Position numbers and translations under genes: made by a program. This document shows, in pieces, positions 25,668 through 33,957 of a stretch of DNA of 48,796 bases; within the stretch, counting starts at the first letter, position 1; each line of letters begins with the position of its first letter. The DNA is from Roseateles sp. (lineage in GTDB: Bacteria > Pseudomonadota > Gammaproteobacteria > Burkholderiales > Burkholderiaceae_C), in assembly GCA_015657635.1 (NCBI GenBank), contig JACDQM010000125.1, positions 1 through 48,796 on the forward strand, read 5' to 3'. The notes beneath the pieces are model-generated. The model saw only the letters and a program-made list of their open reading frames with translations, was not told the origin of the DNA and made no database searches.

Positions 25668-26067
25668 TCACAGCAGGAAGCCTTCGCGTCGCTGGTAGAA
25701 GTTTTTCACTTCATCGCTGCGCAGAATGTAGGTGCCTGCCCAGATCTCAAGGATCGAGAGCACGGCATGCAAAAGCCCCCACACCGGTGCGTGTCCCCCG
25801 ACACGGAACAGGAAGGCCCCGGATGCAGTGAGAACCGATAGTCCCGAGAACACACCCAAGATGCCTAGGATCAAGAGGCACACGCCAAGAAACTTCGCAG
25901 CGCTGTGCTTGCCGTCGTATGCGTTCCATGCGAGAAAGCAGAGCACCGTCAATCCCCAGAAGTGAAGCGATGCTGAGAGGGGGAACAAAGGTAATGAACG
26001 CTTTGCTGGCAACGACTACGGCGATGATGGCAGTGAGTTTTCGTGGAGGTCTAGAGGAGGCTGTCAT
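25668..26067 (-). pseudogene. Small membrane protein gene, probably frameshifted by one extra C
   Basis: Two overlapping frames appear to be halves of one gene. From the ATG at 26067 (good GGAAG upstream) the reading MTASSRPPRKLTAIIAVVV and KAFITFVP looks like a basic N-terminus and first membrane helix. It then degenerates after a run of five G (plus strand, 25979-25983). The other frame supplies LSASLHFWGLTVLCFLAWNA and two further helices down to 25668. Removing one base from the run joins them into a protein of about 132 residues with four helices. Alternatively a 114-residue product starts at TTG 26012. No family recognised. The surrounding bases are less GC-rich than the neighbours. Confidence 0.55.
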
Positions 26068-26407
26068 GGTCTTCCTTTTCTAGGAATTTCTGGACTTTCA
26101 CTGGGAATCCTAACTTTTATCATGATGATGTGTGCGCTGGGTTCCGTGAATGGGCGCAGGGATTTGGGGTGACCGGGGGCATGTGGGGTTGGCTTTTGGT
26201 GGAAGCGCTTCGACTGCTGACCTTCGCTTCGCTTGTGTGCCAATGGTGGTGCGCGCTGAGACGCATATGGCCTCGCAGAGCTGCAGCGGGTCGCGGATAG
26301 GTGCCAACACTGAAGGCCAAAGGTGCGTCGAGGGCCGCGTGGATGCTCCGGAATGATTGATCTCCGAGCTCAAGGCTGATCAATCCGCCCCAAGTCACGC
26401 GTTCGCC
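26068..26407. other. Gene-poor, lower-GC spacer
   Basis: About 340 bases between the small membrane-protein gene and the phn regulatory region. Short open frames exist on both strands (for example 87 codons on the minus strand), but none has a Shine-Dalgarno with a protein-like sequence. Base composition is visibly less GC-rich than in the flanking operons. It may be decayed DNA. Nothing functional recognised. Confidence 0.5.
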
Positions 26408-26425
26408 CTGTCACGCGCTTGTCAC
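26408..26425 (+). promoter_or_regulatory. PHO-box-like direct repeat upstream of phnC
   Basis: CTGTCAC (26408-26414) and TTGTCAC (26419-26425) are direct repeats with an 11-base period, the arrangement of a PhoB binding site (CTGTCAT-type repeats). It sits 48 bases upstream of the phnC start, as expected if phosphate starvation turns on phosphonate uptake. Only one box pair is seen. Confidence 0.55.
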
Positions 26426-26429
26426 CGCA

Positions 26430-26440
26430 GGTCTAGATGA
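26430..26440 (+). promoter_or_regulatory. Candidate PhnF operator upstream of phnC
   Basis: GGTCTAGATGA, centred on the palindrome TCTAGA. The identical 11-mer stands upstream of phnG (36407-36417), beside the phnF regulator gene. Known PhnF/HutC-type operators are TGGT-n-AGACCA-like dyads, which this resembles on its left half. It overlaps the end of the PHO-box-like element by only 5 bases of spacing, so both regulators could act here. Confidence 0.6.
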
Positions 26441-26472
26441 TTCGCGGCATTCACCTCCCCGGAGATGCCGTG

Positions 26473-27330
26473 ATGAGCCCTACCGCTGCTATCGAAGTCC
26501 GCTCGCTGTCCAAGCGTTTTGGCAATCATGCTGCGCTGCGCGAGGTCTCGCTGAGCGTGCAGCCCGGCGAGATGGTGGCGCTGCTGGGCGCCTCGGGATC
26601 GGGCAAGTCCACGCTGCTGCGCCACTTGAATGGCCTGCACCGCGCCGATGCGGGCTCGGCCTCTGAGGTGAAGCTGCTCGGCCGCACGCTGCAAAGCGGC
26701 GGGCGCCTGAGCCGTGAGACCCGCGCGCTGCGCCGCGACGTGGCGGCGATCTTCCAGCAGTTCAATCTGGTGGAGCGCCTGCCGGTGATGAGCAATGTGA
26801 TGGTCGGTGCGCTGCACCGCCTGCCGATGTGGCGCAGCCTGCTGCGCGCTTTTCCGGCGGCCGAGCTGCAGCGTGCGCATGAGGCGCTGCGCCATGTGGG
26901 CATCGAGGCCTGCGCCTGGCAGCGCGCCTCCACCTTGTCGGGCGGCCAGCAGCAGCGCGCAGCCATCTCGCGGGCGCTGGTGCAGGGCGCCAAGATCATC
27001 CTGGCCGACGAGCCGATCGCCTCGCTGGACCCGGCTTCCAGCCGCCGCGTGATGGAGCTGCTGGCCCAGGTCAACCGCGAGCGCGGCGTCACCGTGCTGG
27101 TGTCGCTGCACCAGATCGACTATGCCTTCGCCTACTGCCCGCGCACTGTGGCGCTGCGCGCTGGCGAGGTGGTCTATGACGGCCCCACCGCCGCCTTGAG
27201 CGAGCAGCGCCTGCAGCAGCTCTATGGCACGCAAGCCGGCGAACTGCTGACGCCGCAGCGTGACATGCAGGCCCTGCCCGAGACCTTTGCCGCGCCTGCC
27301 GGCTTGATGCCGGTGGCGCAGGCTGCCTGA
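26473..27330 (+). CDS. phnC: Phosphonate ABC transporter ATPase PhnC
   Basis: A 285-residue ABC ATPase that powers phosphonate import. Walker [10 protein letters not shown] is at 39-47, the signature LSGGQQQR at about 157-164, and Walker B IILADEP with the following SLDP. The H-loop is SLHQIDYAF. The ATG at 26473 has GGAG 8 bases upstream and removes a 12-codon extension that overlaps the operator region. First gene of phnCDE-HD oxygenase, reading into phnD after a 52-base gap. Length and motifs are normal. Confidence 0.95.
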   Translation: MSPTAAIEVRSLSKRFGNHAALREVSLSVQPGEMVALLGASGSGKSTLLRHLNGLHRADAGSASEVKLLGRTLQSGGRLSRETRALRRDVAAIFQQFNLVERLPVMSNVMVGALHRLPMWRSLLRAFPAAELQRAHEALRHVGIEACAWQRASTLSGGQQQRAAISRALVQGAKIILADEPIASLDPASSRRVMELLAQVNRERGVTVLVSLHQIDYAFAYCPRTVALRAGEVVYDGPTAALSEQRLQQLYGTQAGELLTPQRDMQALPETFAAPAGLMPVAQAA

Positions 27331-27382
27331 AATTCTTCCCGCCTCCCGTCTTTCGTTCTTTCCTACCCCCTCAGGAGAAACC

Positions 27383-28369
27383 ATGTTCACCATCCAGCGT
27401 CGTGCCCTCGCCGTCCTGGCGCTCAGCGCCACCGCCTTGCTGCCCCAGGCGCAGGCCCAGGCCAACAGCAAGGAAGTCAGCTTCGGCATCATCGCCACCG
27501 AGTCCTCGGCCAATCTGAAGGCCGCCTGGCAGCCGCTGCTGGACGATATGTAGAAGGCCACCGGCCTGACGATCAAGGCCTTCTTCGCGCCTGACTACGC
27601 CGGCGTCATCGAAGCGATGCGCTTCAACAAGGTGCAGGTCGCCTGGATGGGCAACAAGTCGGCGATGGAGGCGGTGGACCGCTCGCAGGGCGAGGTCTTC
27701 GCCAAGGTCACGCATGCGGATGGCGCCGCCGGCTACTGGAGCCTGATGGTGGTGCACAAGGACAGCCCGCTGAAGACGCTGGACGATGTGCTGCGCGCCC
27801 GTGCCAGCCTGACTCTGGGCCTGGGTGAGCCCAACTCGACCAGCGGCAATCTGGTGCCGTCCTATTACGCATTCGCGCAGAACAAGGTCGACCCGACCAA
27901 GGAATTCAAGCGCATGGTGCGCGCCAACCACGAGACGAACATCCTGGCTGTTGCGAGCAAGCAGGTGGATGTGGCCACGGTGGCCAGCGACGGCGTCGAG
28001 CGCATGAAGATCAAGATGCCCGAGAAGGCGGCGGACCTGCGCATCATCTGGCGCTCGCCGCTGATCGCCAGCGACCCGATCGTCTGGCGCGCCGATCTCG
28101 ACGCCGGCCTCAAGAAGAAGATGAGCGACTTCTTCTACGCCTATGGTCGCGATGCGCGCGAGAAGGAAGTCCTGAAGACGCTGACCTTCGCTGGCTTCGT
28201 CAAGTCCGACAACAGCCAGCTGATCCCGATTCGCCAGCTGGCCCTGGTGGCCGACCGCAGCAAGCTGGAGGCGGACGTGAACATGTCGCCCGAAGAGAAG
28301 GCCAAGCGTCTGCAAGCCATCGATCAGCGCCTGGCCGAACTGGGTCGCCAGTCGGCTGCTGCCAACTAA
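27383..28369 (+). pseudogene. phnD: Phosphonate-binding protein PhnD with in-frame TAG
   Basis: The periplasmic phosphonate-binding protein of the PhnCDE importer, about 328 codons. A signal peptide (residues 1-26, ending QAQAQA) is followed by SFGIIATESSANLKAAWQPL, then an amber TAG at 27551-27553 (codon 57). The frame continues without further breaks, with the very typical FFAPDYAGVIEAMRFNKVQVAW and NSTSGNLVPSYYAFAQNK. The affected codon is Glu or Gln in relatives (LQDMEKKLG in E. coli), so a CAG or GAG to TAG change is likely. Internal restart at 27617 would lack the signal peptide. A Shine-Dalgarno AGGAG precedes the ATG. Either a null mutation, a suppressed stop or an error. Confidence 0.85.
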
Positions 28370-28393
28370 TACGCCACAAGCCTCGTCCGCATC

Positions 28394-29203
28394 ATGACTG
28401 CCAGCAGCTCTGCCGTGAAACCTGTGAATGCCGCAGTGCCCCTGCCGCCCAAACCCAGCCTCTGGGCGCTGCTGGGCTGGGGTCTGCTGGCGGCGCTTCT
28501 GGCCGGTTCCTGGCAGGGCGCCGACATGCGTCCGCTGGACCTGTGGCGTGATGGCGCCAATATGGCCGAGTACGCCGGCGGCTTTTTCCCGCCGGACTTC
28601 GGCGACTGGCGCCAATACCTGCATGAGCTGATCGTCACGCTGCAGATCGCGCTGTGGGGTTCGGCTCTGGCGGTGATCTGCTCGGTGCCGCTGGCGCTGC
28701 TGGCGGCCGGCAACATCACGCCCTGGTGGGTGCATCAGCCGGTACGCCGCCTGCTGGACGCCTTCCGCTCGATCAACGAGATGGTGTTTGCGCTGCTCTT
28801 CGTCGTGGCGGTGGGTCTGGGGCCGTTTGCCGGCGTGCTGGCGCTGTGGGTGCACACCACAGGCACTCTGGCCAAGCTGTTCAGCGAGGCGGTTGAGGCG
28901 ATTGATCCGCAGCCGGTGGAGGGCATTCGCGCCACCGGCGCGCACAGCCTGGAAGAGATTGCTTACGGCGTGCTGCCGCAGGTGATGCCGCTGTGGATCT
29001 CGTACACGCTGTACCGCTTCGAGGCCAATGTGCGTTCGGCCTCGGTGGTGGGTATGGTTGGCGCCGGCGGCATCGGCATGCTGCTGTGGGAGGTGATCCG
29101 TGGCTTCCAGTACGGCCAGACGGCCGCCATCCTGCTGATGCTCATCGTCAGCGTCAGTCTGATTGACCTGCTGTCGGCGCAACTGCGCAAGCGCCTGATA
29201 TGA
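28394..29203 (+). CDS. phnE: Phosphonate ABC transporter permease PhnE
   Basis: A 269-residue inner-membrane permease of the phosphonate importer with about six helices. The first helix is near 24-40 and a periplasmic loop holds [20 protein letters not shown]. The EAA loop that contacts PhnC is [29 protein letters not shown] (about 178-200). [19 protein letters not shown] is the conserved late helix. It follows phnD by 24 bases and overlaps the HD-domain gene by ATGA. Confidence 0.95.
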   Translation: MTASSSAVKPVNAAVPLPPKPSLWALLGWGLLAALLAGSWQGADMRPLDLWRDGANMAEYAGGFFPPDFGDWRQYLHELIVTLQIALWGSALAVICSVPLALLAAGNITPWWVHQPVRRLLDAFRSINEMVFALLFVVAVGLGPFAGVLALWVHTTGTLAKLFSEAVEAIDPQPVEGIRATGAHSLEEIAYGVLPQVMPLWISYTLYRFEANVRSASVVGMVGAGGIGMLLWEVIRGFQYGQTAAILLMLIVSVSLIDLLSAQLRKRLI

Positions 29204-29760
29204 GCGCTTCCGATCTGATCGAGCGCATCGGCCATATGCTGCGCAGCCAGGCCGAGGTGGCCTACGACGGCCAGCGCGCCGAGGCCGTCAGCGCGCTGGC
29301 CCATGGTCTGCAGTGTGCGCAGCTGGCCGAGTGGGCCGGTGCTGCGCCCAGCCTGGTGGCAGCCTCGCTGCTGCACGACATCGGCCACTTTGCCGATGAT
29401 GAGGTCGTCACGCTGGGCGATGCGGTGGACGATGTGCATGAGCTGCGCGCGCTGCCGCTGCTCAGCGAAGGCTTCGGCGCCGCCGTGCTGGAGCCGATCC
29501 GCCTGCACGTGGCGGCCAAGCGCTATCTGGTGGCGACTGACCCTGGCTACCTGGCCACGCTGTCGCCGGCTTCGGTGCATTCGCTCGCGCTGCAGGGCGG
29601 GGTGATGAGTGCCGAGGAATGCACCGCCTTCGCGGCCTTGCCGTTTGCGCAGGACGCCGTCGCGCTGCGGCGCTGGGACGATCTGGCCAAGGATCCTTCT
29701 CAGACCACGCCGCCGCTGGATTACTACTTGGCGCTGCTGGGCGAGTTGGCAGGCAGCTAA
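29200..29760 (+). CDS. PhnZ-like HD-domain phosphonate oxygenase
   Basis: A 186-residue HD-domain protein of the phosphonate-operon-associated HDIG family (TIGR03276), whose characterised member PhnZ is a mixed-valent di-iron oxygenase that splits 2-amino-1-hydroxyethylphosphonate to glycine and phosphate. The metal ligand set is present: His35, His59-Asp60 (LLHDIGH), His80, His103 and Asp161. Glu28, seven residues before His35, may be the equivalent of the PhnZ gating Glu. Tyr22 is near but with a changed spacing. No PhnY hydroxylase is encoded here, so the substrate may differ or come from elsewhere. Translation is coupled to phnE (ATGA). Confidence 0.85.
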   Translation: MSASDLIERIGHMLRSQAEVAYDGQRAEAVSALAHGLQCAQLAEWAGAAPSLVAASLLHDIGHFADDEVVTLGDAVDDVHELRALPLLSEGFGAAVLEPIRLHVAAKRYLVATDPGYLATLSPASVHSLALQGGVMSAEECTAFAALPFAQDAVALRRWDDLAKDPSQTTPPLDYYLALLGELAGS

Positions 29761-29829
29761 AGAGTTACGCCGGGCCTTGCCTGGTGACGGTCTGGGCGGT
29801 CGCCGGGCCGCGGCTGCACGCGCTTGCTC

Positions 29830-29868
29830 CGTGTCCCCCGGCCACTGCGTGGCCTCCTCCTTTTACCT
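29830..29868 (+). repeat. Palindromic repeat element, copy 1
   Basis: A 39-base element starting CGTGTCCCCCGGCC and ending CCTCCTTTTACCT, with an internal hairpin GGCC-ACTGCGT-GGCC. It is present again in inverted orientation at 29975-30013 with few differences. It lies in the 312-base gap between the convergent HD-oxygenase and AAA+ genes and resembles REP/BIME-type intergenic repeats. Confidence 0.7.
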
Positions 29869-29963
29869 GCGCAAGCGCGCACACCCACGGCCCGGCTCAA
29901 ACACGGCCTCTACGCTGCGACGAGACACCGTCGGCCAAATGATGCAAGCAGGAGGGTGGGTAG

Positions 29964-30024
29964 GCCTGATGCGAAGGTAAAAGGAGGAGGCCGCATAGCG
30001 GCCGGGGGACACGTAGCATCAGGC
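29964..30024 (-). repeat. Palindromic repeat element, inverted copy 2 with extra arms
   Basis: The inverted partner of the element at 29830-29868 occupies 29975-30013, with internal hairpin GGCC-GCATAGC-GGCC. It is enclosed by an additional 9-bp inverted repeat GCCTGATGC (29964-29972) / GCATCAGGC (30016-30024). The whole can fold into a long cruciform or RNA hairpin. Between convergent genes it may serve as a bidirectional terminator or a genome-wide repeat. Confidence 0.65.
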
Positions 30025-30072
30025 TTGCCTGCCCTTCTGCGTGCTCGCACGGCGACATCGGGTTGCGACCTG

Positions 30073-32361
30073 CTAGCGAAAGCCGATCCCCCTGCGCGAG
30101 CGCACCTCGGGCTTGAGCCGGTGTTCGGCCTCCAGCTGGGCCAGGAACTCGTCCGGCGTCAGTGTCTCGGCCAGGATCTCCTCCTGCTGGCGCACCGCGG
30201 CAAAGTCGCCGGGGGTCAGCTGGTCCAGCGCGGCCAGGCGTTCGCGCTGCTCGGCATCCAGCTCTGCGGCGCGCGCTTCGCGGCGGAACATCGTCTCGCG
30301 CTGCTCGGGTCGCAGCGGCTTGAAGCGGATCTTGAAGGCGAAGCGGCGCAGCGCGGCTTCGTCCAGCTCGTCGAACAGATTGGTCGTGCAGATGAAGACG
30401 CCGGCGAAGCGCTCCATGCCGGCCAGCATCTCGTTGACCTCGCTGACCTCGTAATTGCGCTCCGCCCGGCGGCGGCTGCGCAGAAAGCTGTCCGCCTCGT
30501 CCAGCAGCAGCACGGCATCTTCCTGCAGGGCGGACTCGAACATGCGGGCCATGTTCTGCTCGGTCTCGCCGACGTATTTGCTGGACAGATCGCTGGCCTG
30601 GCGCACCATCAGCGGCCGGCCCAGGGCCTGCGCGATGTGCTCGGCCAGGGCGGTCTTGCCGCTGCCCGGCGGGCCGTAGAAGCACAGCTGGCCGCTGCCG
30701 CGGCGCTGCAGTGCCTCGACGATGCGCGGAATCTCGAAGCGCGATTCGCAGTTCAGCAGATCGAGCGCGTACTGCGTGACGACGCGGCGTTCGGGCTTGT
30801 CCTGGCCGCTGTGGCCCAGGGCCTTGTCGGCATTCAGCAGCTGGCGTTGGATCAAGCCTTCAGCCGCCTCGGGCGGGCCGGCCAGCTGGGCGAAACGCAC
30901 GGCGGTGCGGATCTGCGCCGGCGTCAGGCCACGGCGCTCGGACAGCCGCGCGCTGAACTCGGCGCTCACCGGCACATCGGCCAGCGCGCGCTGCACCAGG
31001 GCCAGGCGGGCGCCGGGCGGCGGCGACTTCAGCTCCAGGTGGTACTGGAAGCGGCGCCGGAAGGCCGGGTCGATCTGTTCGATGCGGTTGGTCACCCAGA
31101 TCACCGGCACCGGGTTGGTCTCCAGGATCTGGTTGACCCAGGCCTTGCCGCTGACCGAGCCCGAGGCCGGTGCATCCAGCGCGGCGTCGAGCCGCGCCAT
31201 CAGCTGCACGGTGTCGGTGGACAGCGGCGGGAACACGTCCTCCACCTCGTCGAACAGCAGCGCCACCGAATGACTGGCCTTGAGGAACTGCTGGCTGATC
31301 TGCAGCGAGCGGTAGCGGTCGCGGCCGCTGAGCGAATGGCCGTCGCGGTCGGCATATTCGACTTCGTAGAGCTGCAGGCCGGCTGCCTCGGCCGCCACCT
31401 TGGCCAGCTCGGTCTTGCCGGTGCCGGGTGGTCCGTAGAGCAGCACATTGACGCCGCACTGCTGGCGCGCCACCGCCTCGCGCAGCAGCGTGGCCAGCAC
31501 CTGCAGGTCTTCGGCCACGAACTCGAAGTCGCGCGGCGCGAGCTCGCTCTTCACCGCCGGCCGCGTGAACACCGCCATCAGGTCATCGGGGCCGCGGTAC
31601 TCGCGCATCAGCACCGGCGGCAGCTGGTCGCTGACCTTCATCAGATCGGCCAGGTCGGTGATGTTGTGCTCGGAGATCAGGTTCTCCACCATGCCGATGC
31701 GTTCCAACCGCGAGCCGGCGCGCAGCGCCTCGGCCACATCCTGCGCATCGACGCCGGCCACCGCGGCGATCGCCGCATAGGCCTCCTGCGCGGTGTTGAC
31801 CTTGAACTCCACCAGCGCGCCACGCAGCTCGCGCTGGTAGCGGGCCAGCGTGCCATACAGCAGCAGCGCACGCTCGGCCGGGTTGAGCTGCAGCAGGCCG
31901 GCCAGCGCGGCGATGTTCTTCTCGATCAGCGTGGACTCGCGCTTGAGCTGGCGGTCCAGCGCCTCGCAGGTGCTGGCCAGCAGGGCCATCATGTCCTTGG
32001 GCGCGTCCTTGATGTACTCGTCCAGATAGAAGAACAGCGTGGCTTCGGCGAAGGGGCCGTTCCAGACGCCGTAGCGGTTCAGGAAGGCTTCATCGCTCAG
32101 CGCCTCGTGGCCGGCCCAGAGTTCATTGCCCTGGCAGCGCAGCGCCAGATAGGCCCGCAGGCGCTGCAGCACGCGCAGCGGCCACACCAGATGGCGGCCG
32201 GTGAAGGACAGCAGGCCGTTGAAGTCGCGCCGCAGATTGAAGCGCGAGCCATGCTTGACCGTGAGCGTCAGCACGAAGTGCGAACACATCCGATCCAGCA
32301 CAGCGGCGCTCTTCAGGCCGGGCGATGCGAGCACCCGCGTGTCTGCCAGACGCTTGACCAT
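30073..32361 (-). CDS. Tandem AAA+ ATPase
   Basis: A 762-residue protein with two AAA+ modules. The N-terminal 285 residues are helical and of unknown fold. AAA 1 has Walker A GPPGTGKT (310-317), Walker B LLFDEVED (Asp371, Glu372) and a RRRF arginine-finger region near 435. AAA 2 has Walker A GPPGSGKT (563-570), Walker B LLLDEAD (Asp621, Glu622) and TTNLFDELDEAALRRF. Both modules look active. The Cdc48/Vps4-like layout suggests protein or complex remodelling in the cytoplasm. No operon partner is evident; the DUF3567 gene lies 107 bases upstream on the same strand. Partner and substrate unknown. Confidence 0.88.
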   Translation of the reverse strand: MVKRLADTRVLASPGLKSAAVLDRMCSHFVLTLTVKHGSRFNLRRDFNGLLSFTGRHLVWPLRVLQRLRAYLALRCQGNELWAGHEALSDEAFLNRYGVWNGPFAEATLFFYLDEYIKDAPKDMMALLASTCEALDRQLKRESTLIEKNIAALAGLLQLNPAERALLLYGTLARYQRELRGALVEFKVNTAQEAYAAIAAVAGVDAQDVAEALRAGSRLERIGMVENLISEHNITDLADLMKVSDQLPPVLMREYRGPDDLMAVFTRPAVKSELAPRDFEFVAEDLQVLATLLREAVARQQCGVNVLLYGPPGTGKTELAKVAAEAAGLQLYEVEYADRDGHSLSGRDRYRSLQISQQFLKASHSVALLFDEVEDVFPPLSTDTVQLMARLDAALDAPASGSVSGKAWVNQILETNPVPVIWVTNRIEQIDPAFRRRFQYHLELKSPPPGARLALVQRALADVPVSAEFSARLSERRGLTPAQIRTAVRFAQLAGPPEAAEGLIQRQLLNADKALGHSGQDKPERRVVTQYALDLLNCESRFEIPRIVEALQRRGSGQLCFYGPPGSGKTALAEHIAQALGRPLMVRQASDLSSKYVGETEQNMARMFESALQEDAVLLLDEADSFLRSRRRAERNYEVSEVNEMLAGMERFAGVFICTTNLFDELDEAALRRFAFKIRFKPLRPEQRETMFRREARAAELDAEQRERLAALDQLTPGDFAAVRQQEEILAETLTPDEFLAQLEAEHRLKPEVRSRRGIGFR

Positions 32362-32468
32362 GGACGACTCCTCGCGCGAGTGAAACGGCTAGGTCGCGCG
32401 CCGCCCCATCTTGGCGCAGGGGCGCCGGTCAAACAAGAGGGGGCGCAGAGCCCCCTCGTCGACACTGT

Positions 32469-32759
32469 TCAATGCATCACGACCGGCTGCTGGCCGAGGT
32501 TGGCGTAGCGCTCGATGAAGTCGTCCAGGTCGTCCTCGGACGGATCGGTTTCCATCAGGGTTTCAACCCCTTCCTGGAACTGCTGGGCGAGGGCGCCCTC
32601 GATGAAGATCTCGCGTCGCGCGAACTTGTCGACGATCTCGAAGCCCTCGCGGCTGAGCTGCAGTCCGGGCTCTACGGCGCGGTCGCCATGGAGCGGCCCC
32701 GCAACCGGGACGTCGAACTGGACCACGATGAAGCTGGGGGAGTTGTAGAGCGTGTGCAT
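32469..32759 (-). CDS. DUF3567 family protein
   Basis: A 96-residue protein of the DUF3567 family found almost only in Burkholderiales. Recognisable parts are MHTLYNSPSFIVVQF at the start, GFEIVDKFARREIFIEGALA in the middle and an acidic segment ending NLGQQPVVMH. An AAAGGAG-like Shine-Dalgarno (reading back from 32773) precedes the ATG. Function unknown; useful as a taxonomic marker. Confidence 0.9.
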   Translation of the reverse strand: MHTLYNSPSFIVVQFDVPVAGPLHGDRAVEPGLQLSREGFEIVDKFARREIFIEGALAQQFQEGVETLMETDPSEDDLDDFIERYANLGQQPVVMH

Positions 32760-32912
32760 TCGATACTCCTTTGCTCGATAGCTGTGGTCGGGCTATCTGT
32801 TTTCAAGGGGTGAAGCACGGCGTGCTGCCCTTGTCCACGCCCTCATACTGGCAGAAAGCAGCGCTTCTCGGGAGAGTGGTCAAGGCCTGCTTGTGGTGGA
32901 GGCGTCACAAGA

Positions 32913-33908
32913 TCACGGTTGCTCAACAGAAATGAGCCGGTATTCGCTAATCTCCTGCTTCTCCCAAGTTTGGCGGAGTCGCAGCGGCAAGGCTGGCGGC
33001 TCCCCGGCCAGCCAGATCTCCAGGCGCTGCGAGGGCAGGCCCTCAGCGCTGCCTTCCAGCCGGATGGCCTGGATCACGCGGCCGTCGGGCAGGGCCAGGG
33101 CCTCGTGGCCGCTGACGACAAAGCGCCAGGCCGTGACCGGCCCACGCAGCGCCACGACAGGCAGCTGCAGCGCCTGGCCCGGCGACAGGCTGCCCGGCGC
33201 CGCCTGGGCCAGGGCAGCCAGCTGCAGCCACCAGCTCAGCCGGTCCTGTACCCCCGGGATGAGGGCCTGCTGCTCCGTGCTGGACGAGAAGCTGATCAAT
33301 CCTTCATCCGGCCTGAAGTTGGTGGCCTGCTTCTCGCGACCGCGCTCGGCGGTGGCAAAGCGCTCCGGCGCCAGGCCCCAGGCATCCCAGCGGCCCTGGC
33401 TGTGCCAGCTAGGCAGCGGGCGGCCATCGTCCAGCCAGCGCTCCAGCCTCAGCGTGTAGCGGCCGTCTTCGCCCTGCCAGTGCAGCCGGGCCTGGCCGCT
33501 GCGGCCCTGTTGCGTGAGGGCGTAGCGGGCGCTGAACGGCACCGGGCTCAGCAAGAGTTCCTGCTGCGGCGGTGGCGCTGCGTCGGCGGCGGCTTCGCGC
33601 CGCTGGCCTTCGGCCACCGCCTGCACCCTGATGGCAGGGGCTGGCGGCCGGCTCGGCCTGACTTGCGCCGAGGCGTGCTGAGCGATCGGCGCCGGCGCCG
33701 CTGGCTTGTCTGGCACACCGGCCGGGCGCAGCTGCATGCTGACCGGTCTGGCCGGTGCCGCCGAGGCCGCCGGGGCGGCTGCCAGGCGCTGCGCATCCGG
33801 CCCCAGCGCGTCCAGCAGCAGGCCATGCCCCAGCAGGCTCAGGCCCAGCGCCATGGCAAGCTGAGGCAGCGGCCTGCGGCGGCAGAAAGATTGCAGGGCC
33901 GGCTTCAT
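32913..33908 (-). CDS. DUF3108 domain-containing envelope protein
   Basis: A 331-residue protein with a basic N-terminus and hydrophobic segment (about 15-33), then a long Pro/Ala-rich linker (about 40-115), then a beta-rich DUF3108 domain (about 120-325: FSARYALTQQGRSGQARLHW, GLISFSSSTEQQALIPGVQDRLSW). The layout suggests an inner-membrane anchor with a periplasmic domain. I chose the ATG at 33908, since the 17 codons upstream are less protein-like. It is divergent from the fumarylacetoacetase-family gene 49 bases away. Role unknown. Confidence 0.82.
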   Translation of the reverse strand: MKPALQSFCRRRPLPQLAMALGLSLLGHGLLLDALGPDAQRLAAAPAASAAPARPVSMQLRPAGVPDKPAAPAPIAQHASAQVRPSRPPAPAIRVQAVAEGQRREAAADAAPPPQQELLLSPVPFSARYALTQQGRSGQARLHWQGEDGRYTLRLERWLDDGRPLPSWHSQGRWDAWGLAPERFATAERGREKQATNFRPDEGLISFSSSTEQQALIPGVQDRLSWWLQLAALAQAAPGSLSPGQALQLPVVALRGPVTAWRFVVSGHEALALPDGRVIQAIRLEGSAEGLPSQRLEIWLAGEPPALPLRLRQTWEKQEISEYRLISVEQP

Positions 33909-33957
33909 CGGACAATGCTGCCATCGCAGTGCCGAAACGCTTTCCCCCGCCTTCATC

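Noticed and set aside
26110..26373. Minus-strand frame of 87 codons in the phn upstream spacer
   Set aside because: No Shine-Dalgarno, no domain, Pro/Thr/Ser-rich composition typical of noise.
27551..27553. TAG read as pyrrolysine in PhnD
   Set aside because: PhnD has no catalytic need for it and no pyrrolysine genes are seen; a point mutation or error is simpler.
29897..30685. Minus-strand frame of 262 codons entering the repeat region
   Set aside because: It is an out-of-frame reading of the AAA+ gene joined to the palindromic repeat; the MLRVPRPL-type segment comes from the repeat itself.
29824..32508. Plus-strand open frame of about 890 codons opposite the AAA+ ATPase
   Set aside because: It mirrors the ATPase codons, is Gln/His/Arg/Gly-rich with no domain, and reflects GC3 bias.
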